Shown in pieces: positions 32,561 through 45,559 of a DNA stretch of 64,000 bases. This stretch comes from Kingdonia uniflora (lineage: Eukaryota > Streptophyta > Magnoliopsida > Ranunculales > Circaeasteraceae), in contig JACGCM010002205.1 of NCBI GenBank assembly GCA_014058105.1, positions 558,001 through 622,000 of the forward strand, written 5' to 3'. The translations under genes were made by a program, and so were the position numbers. The number at the start of each line of letters is the position of its first letter. Within the stretch, counting starts at the first letter, position 1. The notes beneath the pieces are model-generated. The model was not told where the DNA came from. It saw only the letters and a program-made list of their open reading frames with translations, and did no database searches.

Positions 32561-34199
32561 GTAAGAAACATGTATCATATTGCACTAAAAAAAAAGTGGT
32601 TTCTTAAACCATTGTTTTTGTTCTTCCATATTTATCTCTACCCTAACAGATGCAGCTACTATGTATATATATAATTTGAATTGTAATCTCAAATTCGATT
32701 TTGACCCCAGCAGATGCAGCTTGTGACTTATCCCTCATTTTTGTATTTTCCATTGTAAATTTGCAGGTTACAAGTCTAATATTAATCATATAACGGGGGT
32801 TAATTAAAAGAAACTCCAACTTTTGCAATAGCTAAGTTAGAAGTTGTAAACTTTGGTGTCCAATGTTTATTATCCATAACATGGTGGGGTCAAAGTAAAG
32901 ATCCCTTATTTTCTTTGTTTTAATACCCTCATATAAAATAACATTTATTTTCTTATATTCTTTGTTTTACAACCCTCACATAAAGCCAACTTGTTAGGAT
33001 CATTAAGCAAGATTTATTTGTGAGTTATGTATTTTGGCTAACTATTGATACTTTAGTATGTCCCAAGAGCCAAGTGTACTTTATATACACTATTTGGTGC
33101 AAATTGCTCACCTCTTTAATAATATAACATTTTTTCTTGAATACGGTTATTACAGCGTGATAAAATATCATAGCTACTTGCAGACCTGAAAGTGAGCTTC
33201 ATACTTTACAGTCATCAGATCAGCTCCACTGAGATGACCACAACCATCTCCAAGGTAAATATGCCCCTCTTGATCCAATAATAAAAATTACATTTTATCT
33301 ATTGAAGAATTTATCTTAGTTTTGAAGATTATTATCTCTCCCAATTTGGTAAGCTTGACTTTAGGTGAAGAAGCTGCAGATTACTTAGGTATTGAGTCTG
33401 CGCTTTAAAATGTGGAAATGAAGCAAATGCCGAATCTTTAAGTTGAACACATGCTTTCCCAATTGAACGAGGCAAGAAATTATAATTTAGTATCTATAAA
33501 TTTCTTATATCAAACAAAAGTATGTTTTCCAGACAATATTTTCTAACTAGACTTTAAGGCATTGAACTGTTGCATCTCCCACAAGTATTGCTGGAAACAA
33601 GTGACGAAGGCAACCACCAGTTTTCTTTTTCATAAAATAGTGAAGACCTAATAAATAAAAAAATGAAATAAAGAACAAAAAAAATTCACAAGACAAGGAT
33701 TTACATGGAAACCTCCATTGAAGGAGAATAGGAAACAATGTGCGAAGAGCCAAAAACTATAAATGACTTAACTGTAATTAAAAATATCCATTCCCTAAAA
33801 TAATGCTTCTATCTAATACTCCAATTAACTTATCAGAGAAAAGTATTGAAAATTGCATGAAATGGAACATTGTCCAAAAAATGAATCATTCTTTGCGTGG
33901 CTGAGTTAGAACTTACCATCACATTGACTCCTACCCCCTAACACAGTGTCTTCCAGTTTACAATGTAAAGAATAATGAGCTACTTAACAAGAACTGGAGT
34001 TGGATCAAAGGATTGTATGAGCTAAACTTAATACATGTGGCTACTACTAATTACTCGAATAAAGTGTTCTAATTTTTTTATAAGCTTTAGGTGAATTGGC
34101 TTCTGCTTCACATCCCAGATATAGCATCAGAAATCAAATGTTTTAGGTTTCTTTAATAAATTCAAGACTTTCTTATATTTGACTTTCGATTGGTTTCAG

Positions 34200-35376
34200 A
34201 CATAAGTTAACTATCTTGGCCAACTTCATCATCCAACTTTTGTAAAATTGATTGGCTACTGTTTGGATGGCGATAACCGGCTTTTGGTGTATGAGTTCAT
34301 GTCAAAAGGCAACTTGGAGAACCATCTATTTAGAAGTAAGTAACATTCTTAATTGTTCTAGTTCTTTGCAATATGTGTCATACGCGATCTAGATGAATTC
34401 CACAGTTTTATGTTGTTGATTTACTATTATTTTTAACGCAATAAAAGGGCACCTTCAATGTTATGCTAAAATTATGAATAAGGGCCAAAAATTGTACTAA
34501 ACAAGTTTCTTATTCTATTCGGAATGCTAGAACCCAAAAAAGTGTATGACATGACTGTGTTAGATGGCCACATAGCAGAGACAGGCATGTGGCTAAGAAA
34601 TATGGACGTAATTCGCCATTTCTATTTCATATGAAGGATGCCAAGAAGTTCAGCAAATTAGTATCTCGCCCTTGGATAAAATGGACATCTACTTTAGAAC
34701 GGCGTTTTTCTTTATTTACCATTTGGATCATAACAGTAGGGATACTTTATGATGTGCCCTAGGAAACCAAGGTGGAAAAGAGCAAAGAAGTTGAAGAGAA
34801 AAGGGAGATAGAAGGAATAGTTAAGCCTCCTGAAATTATTTTTCATTTTTGAAAGTTATTACTTAAGTGAAGTTATTAGACTACACAAAAAGCAGAGGAC
34901 TATAGTCGTTTCATATACGTTATGCAGTTACTAAAATGTACATTAAATATGTTATTCTAGCATCATTATAGTTTTTAACTCTAAATTAATTCTTTGTTTT
35001 GCAGGAGGGCCCCAACATCTCTCTTGGTCTATAAGGATTAAAGTTGCCATCGGTGCTGCTAAAGGGGTCTCATTTTTACCTAATGCTGAATCACAAGTCA
35101 TATATCGTGACTTCAAAGCTGCAAATATTCTTTTAAATGCGGTATGACGTTTGCGAGAATAAAATATTGGTATATTACTAGGCTTGGCATTTAAGTTAGG
35201 TTTTGATTTACGTAGATATTACTTATGATTTATGATGTTTTTAATTGCATAGGATTTCAACCCAAAGATTTCCGATTTTGGGTTAGATAAAGTGGGCCCC
35301 ACAGGAGACAAAACTCATGTTTCCATCCAAGTCATGGATACGCAACGTTATGCAGCACCTGGATATGTTGCCATAG
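34200..35376 (+). pseudogene. Receptor-like cytoplasmic kinase fragment (RLCK VII / PBS1-like), three exons
   Basis: Exon 34200-34335 encodes [20 protein letters not shown], then [17 protein letters not shown]. Exon 35005-35141 encodes [20 protein letters not shown] and [15 protein letters not shown], the catalytic loop. Exon 35253-35376 encodes [20 protein letters not shown] and ends AAPGYVAI. All three have proper AG/GT borders, and the kinase subdomains III-VIII are in order. The closest family is plant RLCK VII, membrane-anchored kinases that relay signals from pattern receptors. Damage: a stop replaces Glu before VNYLG, and MGTxGYAAPEY has become [11 protein letters not shown], losing the conserved Glu. 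The ATP-binding loop exon and everything after subdomain VIII are absent. Confidence 0.82.
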
Positions 35377-37304
35377 GTACATGAGTTTCTCACATTTTAT
35401 AATTTCTTCTTGGTATGATGTTTTTATTTATAATTCTGGAAAAATATTTAACTTGAAGTCCCAAATTGATCATAACCTAATGGAAAATAATCAGTACCAT
35501 AGTTGGGATTATACATTAGCTTGTAGACTTCAAGAATGGAACATGAAACATTAAATAGCTTTCTTCTTAATCCAATGTCTAATTTGAAGTACCCAATAAT
35601 AAATAAATAATTATTACATTAAAAATGCAAGACTTAACCAGAAACCACTTCCCATAATTATTACAAAAAATAATATTTTATGAAATGTGTAACACTGTTC
35701 ATGACTCTTAGTTCTCTTCGACAAAAACATACTCAATTTTTTGAATTCAATCAAATAAATGTCATCAGACTAAAGTAACTTGGAAGTTATTTATCATTCA
35801 TAAAAGAAGTATGATAATTTAGGGTTTCTATATTAGTGAATGTACTTCTTTATTTATAATAACTGTACGTTTGGATACAACAATCCAGAAATAGCCTATA
35901 CCTGGCAAGCTTTTTTGACTCCTACATGCTTCTTCGCCATCTCCTGTGTCTATGATAAGCTATTTAGTGGCAGATTACTCATTCACATCTTTTAGCTTTT
36001 TCCCAAAGAATTTTGTAGCTTTTGGTGATCTAGTTACTTTATTTTCCCCTTTTTTTTGGGTCAAAATTTAGTTTGTAAGAGCCATTGATGGCTTGTGCCT
36101 TAAGCCTGGCCAATTAGTGGAAGTGTGTGATTTGTTGATTTTTGAACATTGGATTTGTTTGATTTTGGGTTTTCTTTATTGGAAGTGTATTATTTTATTG
36201 ATTTTGTCATACTTTTTGTTGTAACTTTTAAATGGAAAAGAGTTGTTCTTGGGAAAGTGGAAGCTTTGAAACCTTAAATACCATTTTGCAAGAATAATTT
36301 CTATTAATGACCATGCAGCCCTTGGGTAACCTAAATATAAAGCCTTGTATTATTTATTTTGGGCCTAATTTGTACTCTTACTTTGTCCATAAATAAATTG
36401 TATTGTATAATTTGGATTTAACATAAATACAATCAATATTGTTGCGGAGATTCAAGAAATGAAAGGTATATCAAGAAAATATTACAATTGACAGCATCAG
36501 GCTTAATGCGGTTCTTAGATTTCCATTGCAGATAGTCGGTCTTGTTAAATTTGGTGAATCCCCTACAGTGACGAAAAAAGGTATATCATACATAGAGATG
36601 CAAAAAAAGTGTGAAGTGTACTATTTCTTGCTGATAATGATATTATGGCGACCGAAAAACTTGAACTTAGTACAATGATGAGCTTCTTGTGACTGAGAGG
36701 AGAACCTGACCAATGCTCACCCTAGCACAAGTACCTGAGCAAGCTATCTATTTAGTTTGCCAATGATCTGTATTAACAAACTACCTACTGTGAACTACAT
36801 TGAGTTGTCAATCATTCGAAAAGTTGTAATATGCTTATGTACTACATTTAGTTGTCAATCATGCATATGCATTATCAAGAAAAAATCTTCTTGTTTATGA
36901 TATTTCATACAAAATTTATTAATGTGTATGTTCAACTCACCATTCTTATCTATGATCATACCTGCTTGAAGAGATTAAATACAACTTTGTAACTGTTGAA
37001 GAACACTAACATAACATGCCTCTAGGTGATTTTTCGTAAATAATTGCCTATATATTGTTTTAAATTTTGAGATGTGACTGGACATAATAATAAATGTAAA
37101 TTATGTTTTGATAAAGTGCTTGAGACCATTAACTGGTCCACCAAGTTCTGCTATATTTATACAATCATCTATAATCCAAAAAAAAAAAAAAAACCAAATT
37201 CAATTACTGTTTTCTCATAAATAAACTAAGAAGCATAATTAAAATTAATATGACTAACATATCAATGTAGTCTTATTCATAACTAAAATTACACAACCTA
37301 AGCA
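35377..37304. other. AT-rich stretch without a recognisable gene
   Basis: The missing last exons of the kinase were not found here. A block near 36534-36600 after a CATTGCAG acceptor (IVGLVKFGESPTVTKKGISY) may be another exon piece. A poly-A run lies near 37177-37194. Confidence 0.45.
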
Positions 37305-38252
37305 TTAGGTTTCTGAACCAAATTTACAATTTGGATAACTATTTGCCCTTTCGAACCAACTATGAAAACACTGACTATGAAATTGGTGTTTACAAGGCAT
37401 TGTAGTAAGAAGGTTATTTTTCACAAAGTTTTTCTGACAACAAGGACACTCCAATGTATTGTCATTTCCCCATTTCCCATATTTATGTTGTTCCAACATA
37501 ATAATTGTTGTAACCTGTGGTGGTTGCATAAGATGTTCATATCTTCGTACTCCTTCGGTATAAGTTCGGCGAATTCCAAGATCCAAAAACACAGTCAAAA
37601 CAGATTTCTCTTTGTTAAGTATTTCTAAAACATGAAACTTGATATGGGCTAGAATCCAGTCGTAATTGTTGTCCCAAAAGTTGTCCCCAGTGATTATCCT
37701 TGGATCTGTGCGGCAATTATTCTTCAATAGCTTTAAAATCTGCTGACGGCCAACTTGAGAAAGGATGGACCATAAATTTAGCTTAATTACCTTGACGATC
37801 GATGGTTCCATATGTGTTTCTAGCAAAATTTGATCTCTTGCCTGAATAATATCATTAGTAATAACTAAAGATATCTGCAGATAAAGTTTTGTGTCAAATA
37901 CACAAAGAGTAGATCATCTGTATAAGCTTGCCTAACGTCATCAATATCAATCACATCCATATGTACCTGTTAATTAAAGATCAATACTTATTTAGAAATA
38001 ACACTAAAATATGACAATATATTATTAAATCAATATACCTCTCGCACCAATTTAAGATGAATATTTGCTCTACTGAAATTTATTGGAGAATCCATTTACC
38101 ATAATATTAGGTAGACATCTAAGCTTTCTAATATGAATATCATTTATAATCGTATATCTCCCACTCTTAGTGTTCCCTTCTGCTTCACTGGCCCTTAATC
38201 TAAATTCACCCATTAACAATAGAGCATTGAGAACTTCAGTATTGTTTCGCAT
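37305..38252 (-). CDS. RING finger protein, multi-exon gene or pseudogene
   Basis: The last exon (37874-37305) follows a TTTATCTGCAG acceptor and is open to a stop at 37305. It holds a helical region (VIKLNLWSILSQVGRQQILK, FHVLEILNKEKSVLTVFL) and a C-terminal RING: LECPCCQKNF, TTMPCKHQFHSQCFHSWFER, YPNCKF. The first six ligands of a RING-H2 are present (C,C,C,H,H,C) but the seventh Cys is Tyr (usual CPxC reads YPNC). Upstream exon candidates are 38252-38070 or a shorter form (starts MRNNTEVLNALLLMGEFRLR) and pieces near 38060-38040 and 37968-37920 with AG/GT borders. The predicted role is E3 ubiquitin ligase, doubtful given the lost ligand. Exon joins are tentative. Confidence 0.5.
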
Positions 38253-38259
38253 ATCTAGT

Positions 38260-40078
38260 TGTTTCTCTTAAGACTTCATGAGTTCATTTAATAAGGTACC
38301 TTGTAATTCGGATTTCTGAAACTCTGGGAGACCTTGTATAAAGTCTATTTCTCGAAGGTACAAACATAACTTTGAATATGCTTTCCAGGCAAGGTACTAG
38401 AAATTCACAACTGAGATGCAAGATATTTTGATGATGAAAACTCTCGATCTCACTGTGGAACTAAGACCTCTTGTATAAACGCTTAGTCCGAGTTTACTCA
38501 TTGTTAGTTGGTGAAGAAGAATCTGATGGCAGCCGATTAAATAAATATTAACTGATGCTCCAATTATCTTTCCTAGGATGATAAATGAAAAAATTCAAAC
38601 ACATCTGCGCTTTGAGAATGCAGAAGCACAGAAGTGTATCTACACTCTGCAAACATCCTTTTTAAGGGTAAACACGAAACATTGTTCTTCAAACAATCAA
38701 GCGCGAGACAAAAGTAACAATGGCAAAAAAACTGGCATTTAAATGGGGAGAAAAATTTTGATCTCTCTAAAGAGATCAAAAATTGATCTCTTCTAATCAA
38801 AACTTGTCATGTGGCATGAGAGAAAAACATTCAAAACTAATTTAACTCCACAAGTTAACACCGTTATGAAGATCACAATAGTTCGTAAGCTTTCGTTCAA
38901 TTCGCTCAAAAATTATTTAACCTTAGTAAGAACATACTTAACAATGTGAAAATGAGAATATCATTCAAGGTACCTCAAGAAATGATAAAAATTAGTGCAA
39001 GTTTCTTTGATCAAAATCGATTAATATCCAATTATCATCTTATTACAAAGACTATATCCGATGACGAGTATTATCCGACATATAATTTTTGTTAAAAATG
39101 CGGGCATAATATTGTATTCCTAAGCAAAGAAAAGGTAAACCTTAATATATCACGAAATTATACTCAAACCCAACTTAAATCTTATAAATAATGCGTTCGC
39201 ACTCACTAGCGCGTGCCACATTGCTCGTATAGTAATAATAGAAAAGGGTGCTCCCAACTTTGTACCAAATGATATAGTCTCATAGATTTTATATAGTAAT
39301 GAAAAAGACATTTTGCAGAGACCATATATCAAAATGAGACATCCTAGTTTATTTATCTACTATAGACTTCCTAATAAGTATTTATATCTATAATAATACT
39401 TTCGACCAATGACTTTTTCATGTTTGAAGAGACTTATTTCTTCAATTCCTTGACCTTCCAAAGATTTATTTTCTTTGATCAACCAATTGTTGAGGGAAGT
39501 AAGTTTCAATGGTAACTAAGCCCTTCAAACTTTCACATTTTATATAGTAATAACCTCCCTATAGTAATATTATGGGGACATTATTATAGAGGGGTTTTAC
39601 TTTACACTTCCGTATTGTTGCTATATCATACTAAAATGTGCTTTCCGGGAATAACGACTACCTGTCTTCTTCTTTAAGAACCCGTAGTTTCTAAACAATA
39701 CAACCATGCTCAATCATACTAAAATTCTCAAAAGTAATAAAGTACAGTAATATATTAACAGCCAGGGTTCAAATTTTAGCTAATTCGTTATCGGGCTCTG
39801 ACCTCTCATAGTTGAACGTGGAATGCTACTTAAATAAATAAAAAAGCTAACTGACTCAGTAGCCGTAAACAGAAGCTAAGACCCAAACAAAATCTCCAAT
39901 GAACAAATTGGGGAGCGGTATGAATCGACAGTAAATACAAAATACACGGGCAATGACACTAACTAAGATGGTGTTTGGAGTAACTTAGATGTCTTTATGG
40001 AAGTGCCCAGAAGTAGCAGCAAAATAGAGAAAGAGAGGCACGAGATTTGGTGTGAGAGCATAAGAATTTAAGCTAGAT
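38260..40078. other. No recognisable gene
   Basis: AT-rich, short frames. 39370-39600 has repeated TATAGTAATAA-like motifs that resemble a small degraded DNA transposon, but no terminal repeats could be paired. Confidence 0.45.
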
Positions 40079-41341
40079 TTAGGAAATCGAAGCTGAAATA
40101 ATAGACTGTTTGTTGCTGAGCTCTCTAAACTCCTCACGGCCTATTAAAGTTAATTGTTTTTCCTTTTTACTTCTTCTTTCAACTCTGTTATAATTGCGTG
40201 TACAAATTTTTGTGTAGGTGTTGGAGGTCTGGGACTTGTCCTCTTTGTGAAGGGAGCGCCATGTCAAGCACAATAAAGCTACTGGAGACATGTTGGTCCT
40301 CAACTCCTGAAGTAGCATCGCTCGGTTCTTTCCCGACAACTTCATCTTTCATTTTGTGCTTATCTCGTGTTGCGTTGGAGTAACAACTTATAGCAAGTGG
40401 GGGTACAGGTGGTTTAAAAATAGAGCCCAGGAGGAGCACTTTCCTTCTAAGGGCGGGGAACAGACATTGGTGGGGACTCGATGCTAATCAGATATTCTCT
40501 GCAAAATCTGCATATTTGGGAGACCAGATAATAAGTGGAGTAATATTATCTCGGAAATTCAAATCCCTTGTAAACTTCAAACAATGGAGTGGAAATTGTT
40601 GATAAATTAGAATTCGCGCCAAATATAAAGTTTTCTGAAAATAATATTTGGCATGCCCATTGTTGTAACTTATGTCATGAGGTCTTTGACAATTATATTC
40701 GTTCTCTTTTAAATATGATTGAGTGCTGCTAGGAGGACCTGAGGTCGTAGAGCATAGTGCCATCTTGCTTTTGTGTATCCAGGAAACTTTGTTAGTAGGT
40801 TTACTTATTTTTTATTTTTAAATAATATTTTTCAGTCTAAATTACTTAACACAACTGTGAGTTAAGATATGAGGTAAAGCAAAATCTTGGATACATTGAA
40901 ACACAACAAATATGCTTTATGACCAACCATTAAAAATTATTACCCATTCATCAAAAGCATACTAACACGCTAAAAATAGTAAAAGTGAAGTCTCTAGATC
41001 AACATCGTTCGTTCTCCTTATAAAGAAAACGGATTTACATTGTTGAAAGGTGAAAAAGAGTATAGATCGTAAGCATAAATCTAATAAATTGCATATGGAG
41101 AAGCACATAATTTTGAAGAGAAAAATATAAAACCTTGTTCGATAAAGAGGGATGGAGTATGATTTTTGTAGTCTTTTTAAGCTTCCATTAATCTTTGAGT
41201 AAGCTTTATGGAGTCCTAGTTTGTCCAAAGGAAAAGTTACATAGAGTTTACTTTGTTTTAGGGGCTCATCTTCTCTTTTTCATTATTTCTTTAATGCCCT
41301 TTTATTATTTATTAAATAAACTTAATTTTTCTTTATTTGAC
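40079..41341. other. Short minus-strand frames of unknown nature
   Basis: A minus-strand frame beginning with ATG at 40763 (MALCSTTSGPPSSTQSYLKE) and another at about 40439-40188 (EPSDATSGVEDQHVSSSFIV) have protein-like composition, but neither is recognised and no joining splice sites are certain. They may be exon remnants. Confidence 0.3.
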
Positions 41342-41353
41342 TTTCTAGTTTGC
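41342..41353. repeat. Target site duplication TTTCTAGTTTGC, left copy
   Basis: The same 12 bases recur at 46220-46231. They bracket LINE-B and fix its ends. Confidence 0.9.
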
Positions 41354-41370
41354 AGTTTTTTTTGTTTTTT

Positions 41371-44300
41371 TTATTGGTAAACCTTAACTTCATAATCAAA
41401 AGAGGTTACATAGGAAGTCTTATCTCCCTGGAGAGCTCCCATCAACCATATAGGCGGAGAATCAATCCAGGTAATACAAAAATTGTCTCCCATGGGTCTA
41501 GCGGCAATCTCATGGGCGACTAAGTTCACACTTCGTGGCTTAAAAATAATACAAATATCAACAAAATATTTAAACATATCTAAACAGTCCTGTAATATTG
41601 CCTTAGTAGTCCAGGAAATAGCTGCATAACCGTTCTTGCAAAATGAGTAGATTGCTTCAGCATCAGTTTCTATCATCACTCTCTGGCTTCCACGCTCCTG
41701 TGCCCAGAGAATGCCGCTCATAACTGCTAATGCCTCGCCCTCTTCGCTAGACGCGAATCGACGAGAGGAAGCGCGGGGCGCACCAAAGGTATTGTTAGAA
41801 TCACGATGAACTAAACCAATATGATTCAATACTTTATCTTTACAGAAAGTGACATCCACATTTATTTTCTCCCAACCCGAGTCTGGAGAAACCCAGGAAA
41901 CCTTGATATCACATCGTTCAAAACGAGAAACAGGTTCATTAAACACAATTTTATTAATAGTCGCTATGATATGGGACGGGTCCGGCCTAGTGTTATGAAA
42001 AACCCAGGCACCACGTGCTTTCCAAATTAGCCAATACATCAAGAAAATGACAAGGGTCCAAGTACTCCGGTCTATGGGCCAATCTAGGGGTGGCAAAACC
42101 CATAACTGAATCCATTCCTTAATCGGAAGGTAGGATAGTTCATGAAGTCGTCCCCCAAAGGTCGCACCAAACCAGACCACCCGAGTAAAGGGACAATCTA
42201 GGAGGAGGTGATGCAGAGTTTCCGTCAGGGCCGAACATAAGGGACAAGATATATCAGTCAGACCTAATCTTTCCCCAATCTTAGCTCGACATGGGATCAT
42301 ATCCCGGAGACACTTCCAAGCAAATAGTTGGGCACGAGGAGTAGCTTTATTATGCCAGAATTTTAGCATAAACGACGGGTTTCCCGCTATCTCTTCCATA
42401 GTCGCTCCTGTAATCAAAATTTGATAGGCCGATTTGATCGAGAATTTATCATCTTTAGAGGGGCACCATTTCAGCTCGTCTCTCCGACCCAATTGAGGTA
42501 GGAAAATTTGGGAGATAACATTAGCCGATGCAGCATCACACCAAAATTCCAGTTCGTCTGTCCTCCACGTGCGTCTAATCGGATCAATAAAATAACTAAC
42601 CCATTGGGGATGGTTAGGTACTGGTGCTGCCTCTTTCGGAGTCGGTTTCCATCCCTGGATCGATGGATACCAATTGTCCGTCCAGAACCGAACCTGACGG
42701 CCCAAACAAATTTGCCAGCTGGAATGGTTACTAATCGAGGTAATAGCAAATTGGATGCTATGCCAGGTCCAGGATGAATCCGCTTTCGGACGGGCATACA
42801 GGATAGTACAGTCAGGGAAATATTTGGCTTTAAGGACCTTGCCCCATAAATCGTTCGGCTTCTGATAAAGATGCCATACTAACTTAGTGAGATGAGCCTT
42901 GCTAGTCGCACATGCCTCACGGATGCCTAAGCCCCCTTCTCTCTTCGGTCGACAAACTTCCTTCTATTTTTTCAAATACATGGGCTTCCGAGCGTCTTTA
43001 CCTTTCCCCCACCAGAAGTCTTGCTGAAGTCCATTGATGGTATTACAGGTAGACTGAGGTAAGGCGAAACACGACATTTGATACGTCAGAATAGCCGAGG
43101 TCACATCTTTAATAAGAACCGTCTGCCCCGCCTGAGAAACGAGTTTGCCTCGCCAAGACTGCAGACGATTGGAAATGCGCTCCTCAATACGCTGATAGGT
43201 TTGAGCTTTCGACCGGGCAAAGAAGAGATTCATCCCCAGATACCTCTCATCGGGCGGCATAATCTTCACTTTGAGGAGGCGGGCCACAAGGCGACCCAGG
43301 CGATGCGGAAATTTTTTGCTAAAGAAAACCCCCGATTTAGTCAAATTAATTTATTGCCCAGTCGCCGCACAAAACTTATCAAGGATCAATTTTATCTCAT
43401 GCGCCTCCGCAAGATCCGCACGACAGAACAAAAGACAATCGCCTGCAAAGAGAAGGTGGGACACTGGAGGAGCTCGCCTAGAACCTTTAATGTAATGGAT
43501 ACTACCCGTCATCTCCTTCACTCTCAGAGCCCTCGAAAGGCCTTCCATAAGGATAATCAAAAGGAAAGGAGATAGGGGATCTCCCTGTCGAAGTCTCCGT
43601 GAAGGTGTCAGAAAGCCATGCGCAGACCCATTAATCAAAACGGAATAGCGAATCGTAGAGATACACTATTCAATCTATTGGCACCATGTCGGACAAAAGC
43701 CCAGGGCGGCCAAGGAATTAATTAGTGTGCTCCATTCAATCCGGTTATAAGCTTTGGACATATCCAATTTAATGCCCATGAGCCCGGTCTTTCCCTTCTT
43801 CCGCTTCATCGTATGAATAAGTTCATGGGCCATTAGAATATTATCCAAAATTTAGCGCCTGCTCACGAACGCTCCTTGGAACGGGGAAATAATTTTCTCA
43901 AGAATGGGTCTAAGACGAGATGAGAGGATCTTGGAGATAATTTTGTAAACTACATTACACAAACTGATCGGCCAAAAGTCTCGGTGGTAGGCCTTATTAA
44001 CATTTTTGGGGATCATAACCACATGGGTGGTATTGATATGTTTGGGCATAAAGCCCGAAGCAAAAAAGGTATTGACTAATTTACATATATCCGGCCCCAC
44101 CACATCCCAGGATTGTTGGAAAAAGAGTGCTGGGAATCCATCAGGGCCCGGAGCCTTTAGAGGCCCAATATTTTTAAGAGCGGCTTTAATCTCCTCGATG
44201 AAGACCTCCCTCATTAAGATCTGATTATCCTCCACCGTGATACACGAGCTAAAATTCTGAAGGAATTCCGGGATCTCCACCGGAGAAGAAGTCTGGTAGT

Positions 44301-45494
44301 TGAGGGCCATATCCTTAAGAAAAATTTGTCCAATCTTGACCGAATCCGAGATCCATGTGCCGGTCTCATCTTTAATCCAGTCAATAGAATTCTTTTTTCG
44401 TGGGGCAAGGGTCTACATATAAAAAAAAAACTTAGAATTCGGATCCCCCTCAGTTAACCAGGACAACCGAGATTTCTGGCGCCAGAACATCTCTTCCCTA
44501 AGTTGTAATTCCTCTAATTCCCCCATCAGGACAGATTCGCGAAAGGCTATTTCCTCATCTAGAGGAAGGGCTTGAATACGAGAAATATCAGCTTTTAACA
44601 CTAAAAGTCTACTAGGGACGTTACCAATTTTTTTTATTCCAGGTCCTAAGGTTGACTTTCGTATTTAAAAGTTTCCCTTTGAACAGTTTGGTTGGGGATC
44701 CCCTTTTCGTACTTTGCCAGAGATTCTGGATCAGAAGCCTGAATTGGGGTTCCCGAGTCTACATGGTTTGGAAACGAAAGCATTTACCTATGGTTGAATG
44801 TTGTGGTAGTGTATCAAGGCATAACGGGGTGTAAATGAAAAGCCTTTGTTGTAGGAAAGATAAACACCTAATCCGCATTGGCCAGACTCCGATCCAGCCG
44901 TTCTTTAACATTAGCCCATCCCCGCCTCTTATTGTTCCAGGTAAATGGATGACCAGAAAAACCCAAATCGATAAGCCCTGTTTGTTGTGTGACTTCCTTG
45001 GCGAAAGTGCTTTGAGCCGCTCGGAAAGGTTTACCCCCCTTTCTATCAGTACTATCAATGATGGTATTAAAATCCTCTAATATAAGCCAGGGACCAACAT
45101 ACCCATTAGCCGTAGTTTCCACAAGATGCCAACTTTCATTCCGATCCCTTTGGTATGGGCTCCCGTAGAAAAAAGAGATCATCCACGGATTATCCAACGG
45201 TTCAGAGTTTACCAGAACATTAATAATAATTTTTTTGCTAAAAACCACATCAATAGCAATATTCTCCTTCCACATAACACAGATACTCCCAGAACGTCCC
45301 TTGACTCCAGTCACCGGGACATCAACTCAGTTAGGATACCCAAGATTTTGAACCAAATTCTGTATTTTTGCAGTAGATCTTTTGGTTTCAGCTAAGAAAA
45401 TAATATTCCCGTTAGAGGATCGGATAAGCTCCTTAAGATGATGAATTGTCGCCGGTCGACCCAGACCCTTGCAATTCCAGGAGATAGTTATCAT
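41371..45494 (-). pseudogene. LINE-B ORF2 remnant: endonuclease, reverse transcriptase, zinc-binding region, RNase H
   Basis: The first ATG is at 45494 (MITISWNCKGLGRPATIHHL), the usual opening of plant L1 ORF2; the longer frame starts at a TTG. Endonuclease motifs follow: IIFLAETK, ILEDFNTIID (usually GDFN) and SGHPFTWNNKRRG. Reverse transcriptase spans about 44310-43350: KAPGPDGFPALFF, ISLCNVVYKIISKIL, RLRQGDPLSPFLL, then LLFAGDCLLF where the catalytic FADD reads FAGD. The block 42705-41371 has KFSIKSAYQIL, a CPLCSALTETLHHLLLDC zinc-binding region and an RNase H domain (INVDVTFC, EGEALAVMSGI, ETDAEAIYSF). Frameshifts near 45320, 44860, 44400, 43650, 43345 and 42800 separate the parts. Confidence 0.9.
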
Positions 45495-45559
45495 AATGGC
45501 CCGAGTGGTCTCCGCGGAGCCACCCAAACCCTAGCAGAAAGATTAGATACCAAATAATA

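Noticed and set aside
39170..39235. GCGTTCGCACTCACTAGCGCG as a Helitron 3' hairpin for copy B
   Set aside because: The sequence forms no clean stem before a CTRR end and there is no A|T target at a suitable place.
39700..39840. A possible tRNA gene at GGTTCAAATTTTAGC
   Set aside because: Only a weak B-box-like string. No A box or cloverleaf could be built, and the 3' half lacks pairing.
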